A DNA stretch of 64,000 nt from Saxidomus purpurata (taxonomy: Eukaryota > Mollusca > Bivalvia > Venerida > Veneridae): positions 25,639,487 through 25,703,486 of the forward strand of contig JAFMSR010000018.1 in NCBI GenBank assembly GCA_022818135.1, given 5' to 3'. Each line of letters starts with the position of its first letter. The stretch's first letter is position 1. This document shows positions 1 to 12,800 of the stretch, piece by piece. The notes under the pieces were generated by a model. It ran no database searches. It worked only from the letters and a program-made list of their open reading frames with translations, and had not been told where the DNA came from. The translations under genes were made by a program, and so were the position numbers.

Positions 1-75
1 AGCAATTTTCAGTTGCTGTGCATTTAAATGTGTTAAATTAATGATAATACTGCATTAGTATTTGAAGTTGGTGCT
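1..75 (-). mobile_element. TTAA-type MITE, copy 2, part a
   Basis: In reverse complement these bases match 56770-56850 of the intact MITE at 56462-56899. The match stops where the repeat array at 82 begins and resumes after it. The outer end lies before base 1. Confidence 0.75.
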
Positions 76-81
76 CTAAAA

Positions 82-1880
82 ACAAGAGGGCAAAGATGGC
101 CCTATATTGCTCACCTTGGTACAAGTCCACTTGCCTGGTGGAAGATCACTAGATAATGTTATATACCAAAAAAGTTTTCCTATATACGCCTTTGTAAAAC
201 AAATGATCCCCCCCGGGCAAGATCAATTTTGACCCCAGGGGCATAATTTGAACAAACTTTGAAGAGGTCTACTAAGCAATGCTACATGCCAAATATCTAA
301 GCTCTAGGCCTTGTGGTTTCAGAGAACAAGATTTTTAAAGTTTTCCCTATATAAGCCTATGTAAAACTAAGTGACCCCCAGTGCGGGGTCAATTTTGACC
401 CGGGGGTCATAATTTGAACAATCTTGGTAGAGGTCCACTAGCCAATGCTACATGCCAAATATCTAAGCTCTAGGCCTTGTGGTTTCAAAGAAGAAGATTT
501 TTAAAGTTTTTACTATATAAGCCTTTGTAAAACTAAGTGACCCCCCGTGCGGGGTAAATTTTGATCCAAGGGTCATAACTTGAACAATCTTGGTAGAGGT
601 CCACTAGCCAATGCTACCTGCAAAATATCTAAGCTCTAGGCCTTGTGTTTTCAGAGAAGAAGATTTTTAAAGTTTTTTCTATATAAGCCTATGTAAAACT
701 AAGTGACCCCCTGTGCGGGGTCAATTTTGATCCGGGGCTCATAATTTGAACAATCTTGGTAGAGGTCCACTAGCCAATGCTACATGCCAAATATCTAAGC
801 TCTAGGCCTTGTGGTTTCAGAGAAGAAGATTTTTGAAGTTTTTCCTATATATTCCTATGCAAAACTAAGTGACCATCCCCATGGGGTCAATTTTGACCTT
901 GGGGTCATAATCTGAACAATCTTGGTAGAGGTCCACTAGACAATGCTACATGCCAAATATCTTAGCTCTAGGCCTTGTGTTTTCAGAGAAGAAGATTTTT
1001 AAAGTTTTTCCTATATAAGCCTATGTAAAACTAAGTGACCCCCGTGCGGGGTCAATTTTGATCCGGGGCTCATAATTTGAACAATCTTGGTAGAGGTCCA
1101 CTAGCCAATGCTACATGCCAAATATCTTAGCTCTAGGCCTTGTGGTTTCAGAGAAGAAGATTTTTAAAGTTTTTCCTATATATTCCTATGCAAAACTAAG
1201 TGACCATCCCCGCAGGGTCAATTTTGACCCGGAGGTCATAATCTGAACAATCTTGGTAGAGGTCCACTAGACAATGCTACATGCCAAATATCTTAGCTCT
1301 AGGCCTTGTGGTTTCAGAGAATAAGATTTTTAAAGTTTTTTCTATATATGCCTATGCAAAAACTAAGTGCCCACCCGTGCGGGGTCAATTTTGACCCGGG
1401 GGTCATAATTTGAACAATCTTGGTAGAGGTCCACTAGCCAATGCTACATGCCAAATATCTTAGCCTAGGCCTTGGTTTCAGAGAAGAAGATTTTTAAAAG
1501 TTTTTCCTATATTTCCTAGCAAAACTAAGTGACCATCCCCGCAGGGTCAATTTTGACCCGGAGGTCATAATCTGAACAATCTTGGTAGAGGTCCACTAGA
1601 CAATGCTACATGCCAAATATCTAAGCTCTAGGCCTCTTGTGGTTTCAGAGAAGAAGATTTTTAAAGTTTTTCCTATTTGTTGCCATAGCAACCAGAGTTC
1701 TGCATGGAATGGAATTCTTTGAACAATTTTGGTAGAGCTTCATGCAAGGAACATTCCTGCATAGTTTTATCAACATTGGCCAAGAAGTTTCAGAGGAGAT
1801 GTCATTTGAATCAAAATGTTGGCGGACGACGGACAATCATCGATCAGAAAAGCTCACCCTTGCATAGTCAGGTGAGCTAA
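82..1880 (+). mobile_element. Tandem-repeat element, ACAAGAGGGCC type (A), ~9 monomers
   Basis: Opens ACAAGAGGGCAAAGATGGCC with the subterminal GCTCACC. About nine ~166-base monomers follow (GAACAATCTTGGTAGAGGTC ... CTAAGCTCTAGGCCTTGTGG). Then comes the 3' module GTTGCCATAGCAACCAGAGT, a GGCGGACGACGG tract, and the ending GGTGAGCTAA. Neighbouring monomers alternate between two variants, giving a ~332-base higher-order period in places. It sits inside the MITE of 1-75 and 2753-3028. The short reading frames in it are not genes. The architecture resembles bivalve pearl/HINE elements (family-level inference). Confidence 0.85.
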
Positions 1881-2752
1881 TAAAAAAATCGGACTAATAA
1901 ATCAAAGTCCTGAAGACGCTGGATTCGTTTGTGTATTAAAAATTTTTGTCCTTTGTTTGATTGTAGTCATTGATATGTATTTTAACAAAATAGCTCATTC
2001 GATGCGTTTCAAGATAACGAGGCCTACAGTCAAATATACGGTAAATTGCCTTCTTCTAAAAACAATCACCACCTATGAAATATAACAAATCGTTTAAACA
2101 TCGACATTAGCGTTTCTGCTTAAGGTGCTCATGCGTATTTCTAATACATGTAGGAACGCAGACTAGCTCGCGCTTGGTCCGCAGAATAAACATATCAGCA
2201 ATACGGAAAGTTATAATTACGTCCCCTTGCCACACATTGAATAAAATTTATGAATGGATGGATATAATCGTAAAAAGAGAATGTGTAAACATGCGCGTAA
2301 ATATTCCTGGCTGTTCAAAATATTTCATTCTTATGAGGATAAGGTTAGACATTTTGTTGTCACAGAAACTCCAAGACATCTGTTTTCTTTCCGCTCAAGG
2401 TTTAAGAAATGACCGGCGGGTTAAGCAATCGGAATTATTTCTATAGGGTGTATATATATAGTAAATCGTCCCTTATTTTTACGCATCATTGTAAAATGAA
2501 ATACATCCGCGGTTCTTATTCGAAAACAGCTTACTTTAGTTATATTTCCAAATTTAGCTGATGCTGCATGAGTTTATAATGTTATATATTTAAACAATAC
2601 AACTTTCATGTCTGCATTGCCCATATGGTTTCAAATGAAGACTCATAATTTGGGATTATATGCTGACTGACGTGCCGGGGCTACTTTCAGATTTGGTACT
2701 TAAGGAGTAGGCTTCAGAAAACGGTAAGTTAATTTGTTTGCTACACTAACAA
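1881..2752. other. Intron stretch, mostly unassigned
   Basis: The first ~25 bases resemble the interior of the interrupted TTAA MITE. The remaining ~850 bases show no recognised gene or repeat. A 90-codon open frame at 2174-2446 has no recognisable motif and is likely chance. Confidence 0.4.
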
Positions 2753-3028
2753 ATAGAAATAGTTCCTTTCTTCACAGTGATCTCCCTTGTGTTGTTGTTG
2801 GTAGAGATTTCGGCAATGGAAGGGAAGCAACTCCTGCATGCAGTTGTTTTCTTTTTAAAAGACTGCCCCAGTCAAAATAGGAAAAGTAAAATTTGGAAAG
2901 TTATTATTTCGTACTGGTAGCAGGAAGAGTTTGGTCTATTGGGTTAAAAGCTATTATTTCCTCAACCCTTTTTTACACACACCTATTTCAGCTGGATTTT
3001 TACTTGAAAAAATGTGCATAATTCCACT
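2753..3028 (-). mobile_element. TTAA-type MITE, copy 2, part b
   Basis: Reverse complement of 56462-56760. It includes the terminal repeat (GTGCATAATTCCACT) followed by TTAA at 3029-3032. Together with 1-75 it forms one MITE split by later insertions. Confidence 0.8.
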
Positions 3029-3206
3029 TTAAGCATACAATGTGAAGAAGGGTATTAGATGTACAAGTTTCCTAAGTTTTAAAGTAATAGCTTTGATAGT
3101 TTCCATGTAAGTGACCTAAAGGCAAAACTTAACCAACGCTGATGATGACGCAGACAATCAAGTGATGACAATGGCTTGTCATTTTTTCAAAAATCAGACG
3201 AGCTAA

Positions 3207-3456
3207 AAATTAACCTGGGATCCTGATTTGAACAATCTATGTAGCGGTCCGCTACACAATGCTTCAGTTCAGAAACCAAGCCTTGTGGTTTTAGACAGGA
3301 AGATTTTTTAAGTTTTCCCTATAATTAAGTCTATGGAAACCTAGTGACACCCCCCAGCCACCTCCCTCTTCCTCAGAAAACTGAAAAACTAAGGATGACA
3401 GACGACAGATAAAAGGCGATCCTAAAAGCTCAACCTGAGCATATGCTCAGGTGAGC
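3207..3456 (+). repeat. Degenerate A-type element remnant
   Basis: It has worn monomers (TGAACAATCTATGTAGCGGT, CCTTGTGGTTTTAGA) and ends CAGGTGAGCTAA. At 3120-3206 there is a different 3' tail ending GACGAGCTAA. The same worn monomer form follows the hAT insertion at 24335. Confidence 0.6.
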
Positions 3457-3565
3457 TAAAAAATAGCAAAGTAAGAGCTTACAGCATGAATTATGACATC
3501 AAAGAGTATTTTACTGTTACCTATTGTTCCTTTAGCCACCGAAGTATCCAAATGTAAGCACAGAC

Positions 3566-3626
3566 AGACAAGCTGAATCCAGTATACCCCCCTTACACTT
3601 TGTGTTCAGTGGGGGGGGTATAATAA
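3566..3626 (+). repeat. 3' end fragment of a C-type element
   Basis: GACAAGCTGAATCCAGTATA followed by a hairpin whose arms are TATACCCCCC and GGGGGGTATA. This is the same 3' end as in the elements at 45448-46687 and 57057-58985, without their core repeats. Confidence 0.75.
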
Positions 3627-3730
3627 TTAGCCCCAGGCTGTGCCTAATTTTGACAAAACAATATGTCTCCCCCAAGTCAGGAAAGAGACATTACAATGCT
3701 TGAACAGATAGTTTTTCTTTATTAACATAC

Positions 3731-3850
3731 ATTTAGATGATGAGTTGTTAGTTCCTGAAGTTCTCTGCAAGATTGATCCAATCTTTCGTAGATCACAGAG
3801 TCAGCACCTTTACACCATAACTGTATCTTTCCATTTCTTCTCACTATAAC
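3731..3850 (-). CDS. ATP8B: ATP8B exon: N-domain with [11 protein letters not shown]
   Basis: [20 protein letters not shown] then [12 protein letters not shown] and TTHHLN. Forty codons, acceptor ctcgtttccag and donor GTATGT at 3730. KGAD carries the lysine that lines the ATP adenine pocket. The family continues with EFAxEGLRTL; I did not find that exon between 1 and 3730, so it lies beyond the window start. Confidence 0.96.
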
Positions 3851-6800
3851 CTGGAAACGAGAAAGTGAGCCTTCTTTTATTTCTAGTAAGTTGTTGAATA
3901 TCTACATATTGTCTTTATCTATATACATGTCTTGGTGTTACTTAATCGATGATTCCCAATGAAACTAGAAATGAGTCCACGGGACATGGATGCCCCTGCT
4001 ATGTGCTTTACGACACAGAAGTGCAAGGTTTGCTTGTAATAGGATTTTGTCAATAGCACATATTCATCTTTAGCTTACAATCTTTTAATCATGGTTGCAA
4101 AGGTGCACACTGTTATCTCTGCTGTGTGCATATAATTTGTTCTTAAATAAATATCAATCAACTCAAAGTGATCATGCACAGTATGATGGATATGCAACAT
4201 GAAACAGATCGGCAACCAGAAAAACAATTAAAGCTGCAAAAGGGCCACAACTCCCTATAACTCCACTAACAAGAGGGCCATCATGGCCCTATATCGCTCA
4301 CCTGAATACAAGTCCATTTGCCTAATGGGTGTGGTCAATTTTGACCCAAGAGGCATGATTTGAACAAAGTAGATGGAAGACCACAAGACAATGTTACATA
4401 CCAAATAGGTTTTCCTATATACATCTTTGTAAAACAAGTGACCTCCTTGGCGGGGCCAATATTGACCCCAGGGGTCTTGATTTGAACAAACTTTAAAGAC
4501 GTCTACTAGGCAATGCTACATGCTAAATATCTAAGCTCTAAGCCCTGTGGTTTCAGAGAAGAAGATTTTTAAAGTTTTTCCTGTATAAGCTTATGTAAAA
4601 TCAAGTGACCTCCTGGAGTGGTCAATTTTGACCAGGGGGTCATAATTTGCACAATCTTCGTAGAGGTCCACTAGACATTTCTACATGACAAATATCTAAT
4701 CTCTAGGTCTTGTGGTTTCAGAGAAAAAGATTTTTAAAGTTTTTCCTATATAAGCCTATGTAAAACTAAGTGACCCCCAGGGCGGGGTCAATTTTGACCC
4801 AGGGGTCATAATTTGAACAATCTTGGTAGAGGTCCACTAGACAATGCCACATGCTAAATATCTAAGCTCTCTGCCTTGTGGTTTTAGAGAAGAAGATTTT
4901 TAAAGTTTTTCCTATATAAGCCTATGTAAAACTAAGTGATCCCCCGGGCAAGATCAATTTTGATCCCAGGGGCATAATTTGAACAATCTTGGTAGAGGTC
5001 CACTTGACATTGCTACATGCCAAATATCTAAGCTCTAGGCCTAGTGGTTCTTGAGAAGATTTTTTTTAAAGTTTTTCCTATATAAGCCTATGTAAAACTA
5101 AGTGACCCCCCGTGCGGGGTCAATTTTGATCCAAGGGGCATAACTTGAACAATCTTGGTAGAGGTCCACTAGCCAATGCTACATGCCAAATATCTAAGCT
5201 CTCTGCCTTGTGGTTTCAGAGAAGAAGATTTTTCAAGTTTTTCCTATATAAGCCTAAGCAAAACTAAGTGACCACCCGCGCGGGGTCAATTTTAACCCGG
5301 GGGTTATAATTTGAACAATCTTGACAGAGGTCCACTAGACAATGCTACATGCCAAATATCTAAGCTTTAGGCCTTGTGGTTGTAGAGAAGAAGATTTTTG
5401 AAATTTTTCCTATTTGTTGCCATAGCAACCAGAGTTCTGCATGGAATGGAATTCTTTGAACACCTTTGATAGAGGTTCATGCAAGGAACATCCCTGCAAA
5501 GTTTCATCAACATTGTCCCAGTGGTTTCAGAGGAGATGTAATGGTGGAAGGACAGATAGACAGATGTACGCCGGACGGAATGCGATCCTTATAGCTCACT
5601 CTGGCACTTTGAGCCAGGTGAGCTAAAAACAAGATGCCTAAAAGGGCCAGTATCGCTCTACTGGTCTATCTGACTGGATTATTCTGAGTAAGTTTTCTGA
5701 AAATCTTTTGCATTGTTACCAAGGAAAAGCTTACAGAGTTCACTGTGACCTTGACCCACTGACCCCAAAAAACAGTAGGGATCATCTACTCAGTAAGACA
5801 AATCATCCTATGAAGTTTAAAGACTGTTGGTCAAATAGATCTCCGCAGAAAATATTTTCAAAGTTCCAGTCACTGTGACCTTGACTTTTGACCCACTAAC
5901 CAAAACATTGATAGGGATCATCTACATGTTTCAGGAAACTTCTGAGCAAGTTTGGTGGAAGTTGAAAGAAAACTGTGACATGTAAAGCGTTATCAAGGAA
6001 AATCTAATGGAGGTCAATGTGACCTTGACCTTTGACCTACAGACCCCAAAATCATTTGAGAACATCTACCTGTTACAGGGAACATTCTGAGCTGGTTTGA
6101 TGAAAGTTAAAAGAAAACTGTGACCAGTAGAATTTTATCAAGAAAAATCTAAGGGAGGTCACTGTAACATTGACCTTTGACACAATGAACCCAAAAACAT
6201 TTGGGATCATCTAAATATTGCAGGGAACCTTCTGAGCAAGTTTGATGAAAGTTGAATGAAAATTGTGACCTGTAGAGTGTTATCAAAGAATTGCTATCAG
6301 AGGTCATGTGACCTTGAACTCTGACTCACTGACCCCAAAAACGATAGGGAACATCTACAAGTTCCAGGGATCATTATCAGCAAGTTTCATCAAAGTCAAA
6401 TGAATATTGGGACCTGTAGAGCATTATCAAGGAAAGTATACGAACAGACGGACGACGGAGAAACCACCATGGCATAAGCTCCGCTGGACTTCATCAAGAA
6501 GAGCTAACTACAGCCATGTTAGACATGGCCATCCCCCCGCCGAGTGCTGTTTCTATGACCAAGAAATCTGAGGTGAGAAGAATGGATATGGTATAGGTTC
6601 TAATTGAATAAAATATTGGTAATTATAATGTGTTAAGGGTTATTAACCTGCACTTTCTCTGTGTTAATGTCGTAGTTCTACTCTAAAAATCTGAAATTGT
6701 ATGCTTTGAACAAACGTTTTATGCGAAAAATTAATAAAGGGAGATAACTGAAAACCAGGGTGAGATTGAGTTATGGTTTTTGAACACTGCACTGCACTGC

Positions 6801-9800
6801 ATCTTAATGTCCTCTATGACTGTTAGTAACTTGAATCAATTCAGTTCAGTACTTAAGGAGTTATGGCCCTGACAAGAAAAAGTAATAAAGGGAGATAATT
6901 AAAAAATAGGACAAGCTAGAGTTAAAGTCCATGTACATGGCACTTCATCTCAATGTCCTCTGTCTATGTGTAAAGTTTGAACAAATTCCCTTGAATACTT
7001 TCGGAGGGTTATATTACAAGAGGGCCATGGTGGCCCTATATTGCTCACCTGAGTACCAGTGCACTAACCTATGAAAGTGGTCAATTTTGAACCCAGGGGC
7101 ATGATTTGTACAAAGTTGATAGAGGACCACTAGACAATGTTACGTACCAACTATCTTAGCTCTAGGCCTTGTGGTTAAGGAAAACCAATTTTTTTCAGTT
7201 TTTCCTATACCAAGTGACCCCCAGGGCAGGGAAAATTTTGACCCTTGGGGCATGATTTGAACACACTGAAGAGGTCCACTAGACACTGTTACGCACTAAA
7301 TAGCTAGGCTCTAAACCTTGTGGTCTTGGAGGAGAAGTTCTTTAAAGGTTTAAATTTCCTATATACCTCTTTGTAAAACAAGTGACCCCCTGGGCGGGGC
7401 AAATATTGAGCCCAGGGGCATAATTTGAACAGGTCTACTAGGCAATGCTACATATCTAAGCTCTCGGCCCTTAATTTCAGAGTAAAAGATTTTAAAAGTT
7501 TTTCCTTTATAAGCCTATGTAAAACCAAGTGACCCCCCCAGACGGGGTCAATTTTGACCAAAGTTTCATAATTTGAACAATTTTGGTAGAGGTCCACTAT
7601 GGTTAATTCTGACCTGGGGGTCATGATTTGAACAATCTTGGTAGAGGGTCACCATATAGAAATCCACTTTGTAATGCCACATGCTTAATATCTAAGTTCT
7701 AAGCCTTGTGGTTTCAGAGAAGATTTTAAAAGTTTTCTTACATTAAGCCTATGAAAAAAGAAGGGACCCCCCCGCCCCCGGGCAGAGTCAATTTTGACCT
7801 GGGGGTCATTATTTGAACAATCTTGATAGGGGTCCATAGGGTTATGCCACATGCCAAATATCTTAGCTCTAGACCTTCCTGTTCTTGAGAAGAAGATTTT
7901 TAAAGTTTTTCCTTTGCCATAGCAACGGTCATAATCAAGGCCAGTCACTGGAATTTAAGAACAAGAGGGCCATGATGGCCCTACATCATTCACCGGAGTA
8001 CAAGTGCACTTGCTGGAAGGTGTGTTCAATTTAGACCCCAGAGGCATGATTTGAACAAAGTAGGTGGAAGACCACTAGACAATGTTACATACAAAATATT
8101 TAAGCTCTAGGCCTTATAGTTTTAGAAAAGAAGATTTTTATTTTTTTCTATACTATTGACCCAGTGGGCAGGGTTAATTTTGAACCTTGGGGCATGATTT
8201 GAACACACTTTGAAGAAGTCCACTAGACACTGTTACACACTAAATATCTAGGCTCTAACCCTTGTGGTTTTGGAGGAGAAGATTTTTAAAGGTTTTCTTA
8301 AATACGTCTATGTAAAACAAGTGACCCCCTGGATGGGGCCGATATTGACCCCAGGGGCATAATTTGAACAAACTTTAAAGAGGTCTAAAATTAATATTAA
8401 ATCTTTACTGACATTGGCAAGAAGTCAATTGTGTTAGAAATTTTTTTCTATTTTATTTCTGCTGAAGATCTATTTAGTCTGACACAATGTGATAAAACAT
8501 TTTGCATTTTCTTCATAGAAACTCAGAATACTTACCGACATTCGTTTCCTAACATTGTCAAAGTCGAGAATGGCTAGCAGATCATAAGTTTCCTCAGTTC
8601 CACAGTTATCTATAGTAATTGTGTTTGGAGTTCTTGACTGAAATAAACATTCAATTCTAGACTGTAGTGTTTTTGATGCCGTAGTCTATAATTCATAACA
8701 CATCTGAACTTTTAACATCTAAACACAATTCTTGAATCAAAGCGCTGTGAGCACTGAAGGCCTGGGGGCTATAGATTAACTCCCCTAAAAACAACTTTTG
8801 ACCTTCGTGATTTACGCTGAACCTCACCTTAAGCACGGGTCGAAATGTGCGTAGGGCGAAATTTAGTATATGACACAGAATGAATGATTCACAAATATAT
8901 GGGTGGCAGGGAAGTTTGTTTTATTATAAAACGAATGTTAAATGAAAACAAGAGGGCCAAGATGGCCCTATATCGCTCACCTTGGTACAAGTCCACTTGC
9001 CTGGTGGAAGATCACTAGATAATGTTATATACCAAATAAGTTTTCCTATATACGCCTTTGTAAAACAAGTGATTACCCCCCCCCCCTTTGGGCAAGGTCA
9101 ATTTTGACCCCAGGGGCATAATTTGAACACACTTTGAAGAGGTCCACTAGGAAATGCTACATGCCAAATATCTAAGCTCTAGGCCTTGTGGTTTCAGAGA
9201 AAAAGATTTTTAAAGTTTTCCCTATATAAGCCTATGTAAAACTAAGAAACCCCTGTGCGGGGTCAGTTTTGACCCAGGGGTCATAATTTCAACAATCTTG
9301 GTAGAGGTCCACTAGCCAATGCTACATGCCAAATATCTAAGCTCTAGGCCTTGTGGTTTCAAAGAAGAAGATTTTTAAAGTTTTTACTATATAAGCCTAT
9401 GTAAAACTAAGTGACCCCCGATGCGGGGTCAATTTTGATCCAAGGGTCATAATTTGAACAATCTTGGTAGAGGTTCACTAGCCAATGCTACATGCCAAAT
9501 ATCTAAGCTCTAGGCCTTGTGGTTTCAGAGAAAAAGATTTTTAAAGTTTATCCTATATATTCCTATGCAAAAGTAAGTGACCACCCCCGCGGGGTCAATT
9601 TTGACCCGGGGGTCATAATTTGAACAATCTTGGTAGAGGTCCACTAGACAATGCTACATGCCAAATATCTAAGCTCTAGGCCTTGTGGTTTCAGAGAACA
9701 AGATTTTTAAAGTTTTTACTATATAAGCCTATGTAAAACTAAGTGACCCCCTGTGCAGGGTCAATTTTAATCCGGGGCTCATAATTTGAACAATCTTGAC

Positions 9801-12800
9801 AGAGGTCCACTAGCCAATGCTACATGCCAAATATCTAAGCTCTAGGCCTTGTGGTTTCAAAGAAGAAGATTTTTAAAGTTTTTACTATATAAGCCTATGT
9901 AAAACTAAGTGACCCCCGATGCGGGGTCAATTTTGATCCAAGGGTCATAATTTGAACAATCTTGGTAGAGGTTCACTAGCCAATGCTACATGCCAAATAT
10001 CTAAGCTCTAGGCCTTGTGGTTTCAGAGAAGAAGATTTTTAAAGTTTTTCCTATATATTCCTATGCAAAACTAAGTGACCACCCCCGCGGGGTCAATTTT
10101 GACCCGGGGGTCATAATTTGAACAATCTTGGTAGAGGTCCACTAGACAATGCTACATGCCAAATATCTAAGCTCTAGGCCTTGTGGTTTCAGAGAACAAG
10201 ATTTTTAAAGTTTTTACTATATAAGCCTATGTAAAACTAAGTGACCCCCTGTGCAGGGTCAATTTTGATCCGGGGCTCATAATTTGAACAATCTTGGTAG
10301 AGGTCCACTAGCCAATGCTACATGCCAAATATCTAAGCTCTAGGCCTTGTGGTTTCAAAGATGAAGATTTTTAAAGTTTTTACTATATAAGCCTATGTAA
10401 AACTAAGTGACCCCCGGTGCGGGGTCAATTTTGATCCAAGGGTCATAATTTGAACAATCTTGGTAGAGGTTCACTAGCCAATGCTACATGCCACATATCT
10501 AAGCTCTAGGCCTTGTGGTTTCAGAGAAGAAGATTTTTAAAGTTTATCCTATATATTCCTATGCAAAACTAAGTGACCACCCCCGCTGGGTCAATTTTGA
10601 CCCGGGGGTCATAATTTGAACAATCTTGGTAGAGGTCCACTAGACAATGCTACATGCCAAATATCTAAGCTCTAGGCCTTGTGGTTTCAGAGAAGAAGAT
10701 TTTTAAAGTTTTTACTATATAAGCCTATGTAAAACTAAGTGACCCCCTGTGCAGGGTCAATTTTGATCCGGGGCTCATAATTTGAACAATCTTGGTAGAG
10801 GTCCACTAGCCAACGCTACCTGCCAAATATCTAAGCTCTAGGCCTTGTGGTTTCAGAGAAGAAGATTTTTAAAGTTTATCCTATATATTCCTATGCAAAA
10901 CTAAGTGACCACCCCCCGCGGGGTCAATTTTGACCCGAGGGTCATAGTTTGAACAATCTTAGTAGAGGTCTACTAGACAATGCTACATATCAAATATCTT
11001 AGCTCTAGGCCTTGTGGTGTCAGAGAAGATTTTTAAAGTTTTCCCTTTATATGCCTATGCAAAAACTAAGGGCCCACCCGTGCGGGGTCAATTTTGACCC
11101 GGGGGTCATAATTTGAACAATCCTGGTAGAGGTCCACTAGACAATGCTACATGCTAAATATCTAAGCTCTAGGCCTTGTGGTTTCAGAGAAGAAGATTTT
11201 TAAAGTTTTTCCTATTTGTTGCCATAGCAACCAGAGTTCTGCATGGAATGGAATTCTTTGAACAATTTTGGTAGAGCTTCATGCAAGGAACATTCCTGCA
11301 TAGTTTTATCAACATTGGCCTAGAGGTTTCAGAGGAGATGTGCTAAAAATTGTGTAATGCAGCCCGTAAGCTATAGACCTTTCTGCAATAGTTTGAAGTT
11401 GAATGTACTGTTTTTATTTGTAATATGTTCTTATCGTATGCGACATTCAAACAAAAGATTGATCTGGTCTGTCTTGCACTACTTTCCCAAAGCGCATGTT
11501 TACAGTTGTTATTTGCACATAGCACAGTTAAATTGTCAGCAGTGTTTGAAATGTGGTATGCTAACAACATTATAGCATGCTCTGCTTGACATACTAGCTA
11601 CACCAAAATGTTACATTGGAATAAACTGCATTTTCATCTGCTATGAATTTTTTTCATTGTTTAATTTCCGGTGGCTTTAATACCATTTTCAACAGTTTTC
11701 AAACCAAGTATTTTCAAGAATGAAATTCCAAAATTGCAAAACCTGGAACTTGCCTTATTTCAGTAAGTTTACCTTACCATGGTTTTGGGGAAGCACTCAT
11801 TCAAGATATACAGTAGTTGGAACATAGCAGTTGTCAAAATTTGCATGTAGCGTGTGTTTAACGTGTGTGCGCTTTTTTGTCTTTCGTATTTTGTCAATCT
11901 TATAATTATCGTGTATCATATCATATCATTCATCTTGCAATGTGCACCTTGTACTATACATGAAATACGATACACGATTTCCGGTGCACGATGCACGATA
12001 GGTCTGTGCAGTATACGTTTACTATGTTTTATCCAGTCGTGAATTGTTTTACTAAGCGTGTACATCTCCGCAAAAAAGAAATAAAAAGCTGACTTCTTAT
12101 TGTATTATTTTTCATTCGTCAGTGCAATATGGGGCAATAATGACTTCCGGGACAGGTGGAAGACAGTTTACACCTGAAATCTGAAATTTAATTATATTTC
12201 ATCGACGAAAGGACATAATTTTTCTTCAATATCTAAACCGTTGTTTTCATGGCATTTAATTTATCTTAAGTGCAGTAGACAAGGTATAAGGAAAGTCATT
12301 AGGCATTATAAAAGGACAGGGAACATCAACTATTTTAGAAGGTAAACTATTGAATATTTATTGGGTAAATAAAAATAATATGACGAATCAATGAATCAAT
12401 GATAGTTTTACAAAATTAGTTAAAGTTCGAGCAAAAAATAATAAAATAATTGTACAGTACCTTAATAAAATTACATCTTGTTTAGGGTAATCCTCGTAAT
12501 CGTGATAAAAATAATCGCCACACGAATTTACTTAAAACTATGAACGATTTATTTAAAAGATAATTATGTTGACTGTCAAAAATACAAAAAGACAGTGTCT
12601 TTAATGTAGTGGTGCTTTAAAGATATGTGTTGACAGCAATTAACTTCTGCTCACTTTCTCGCACCTCAGGATCAATATTCAAATTCAAATTTGACACTTA
12701 CTGTAAATTATTTCGCACCTAGGTAAACTGTGGACATTTGAAACTTACCGAACTCTTTTTTGGATCGATTGTTAAAATCAAGCCAATATGTTAACAGAGT

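Noticed and set aside
2174..2446. A 90-codon plus-strand gene
   Set aside because: No motif, no homologue recognised, no splice or promoter context. Expected by chance in this much AT-rich DNA.
8948..11346. A CRISPR array
   Set aside because: Units are ~166 bases of continuous repeat with no unique spacers, in a eukaryotic intron.
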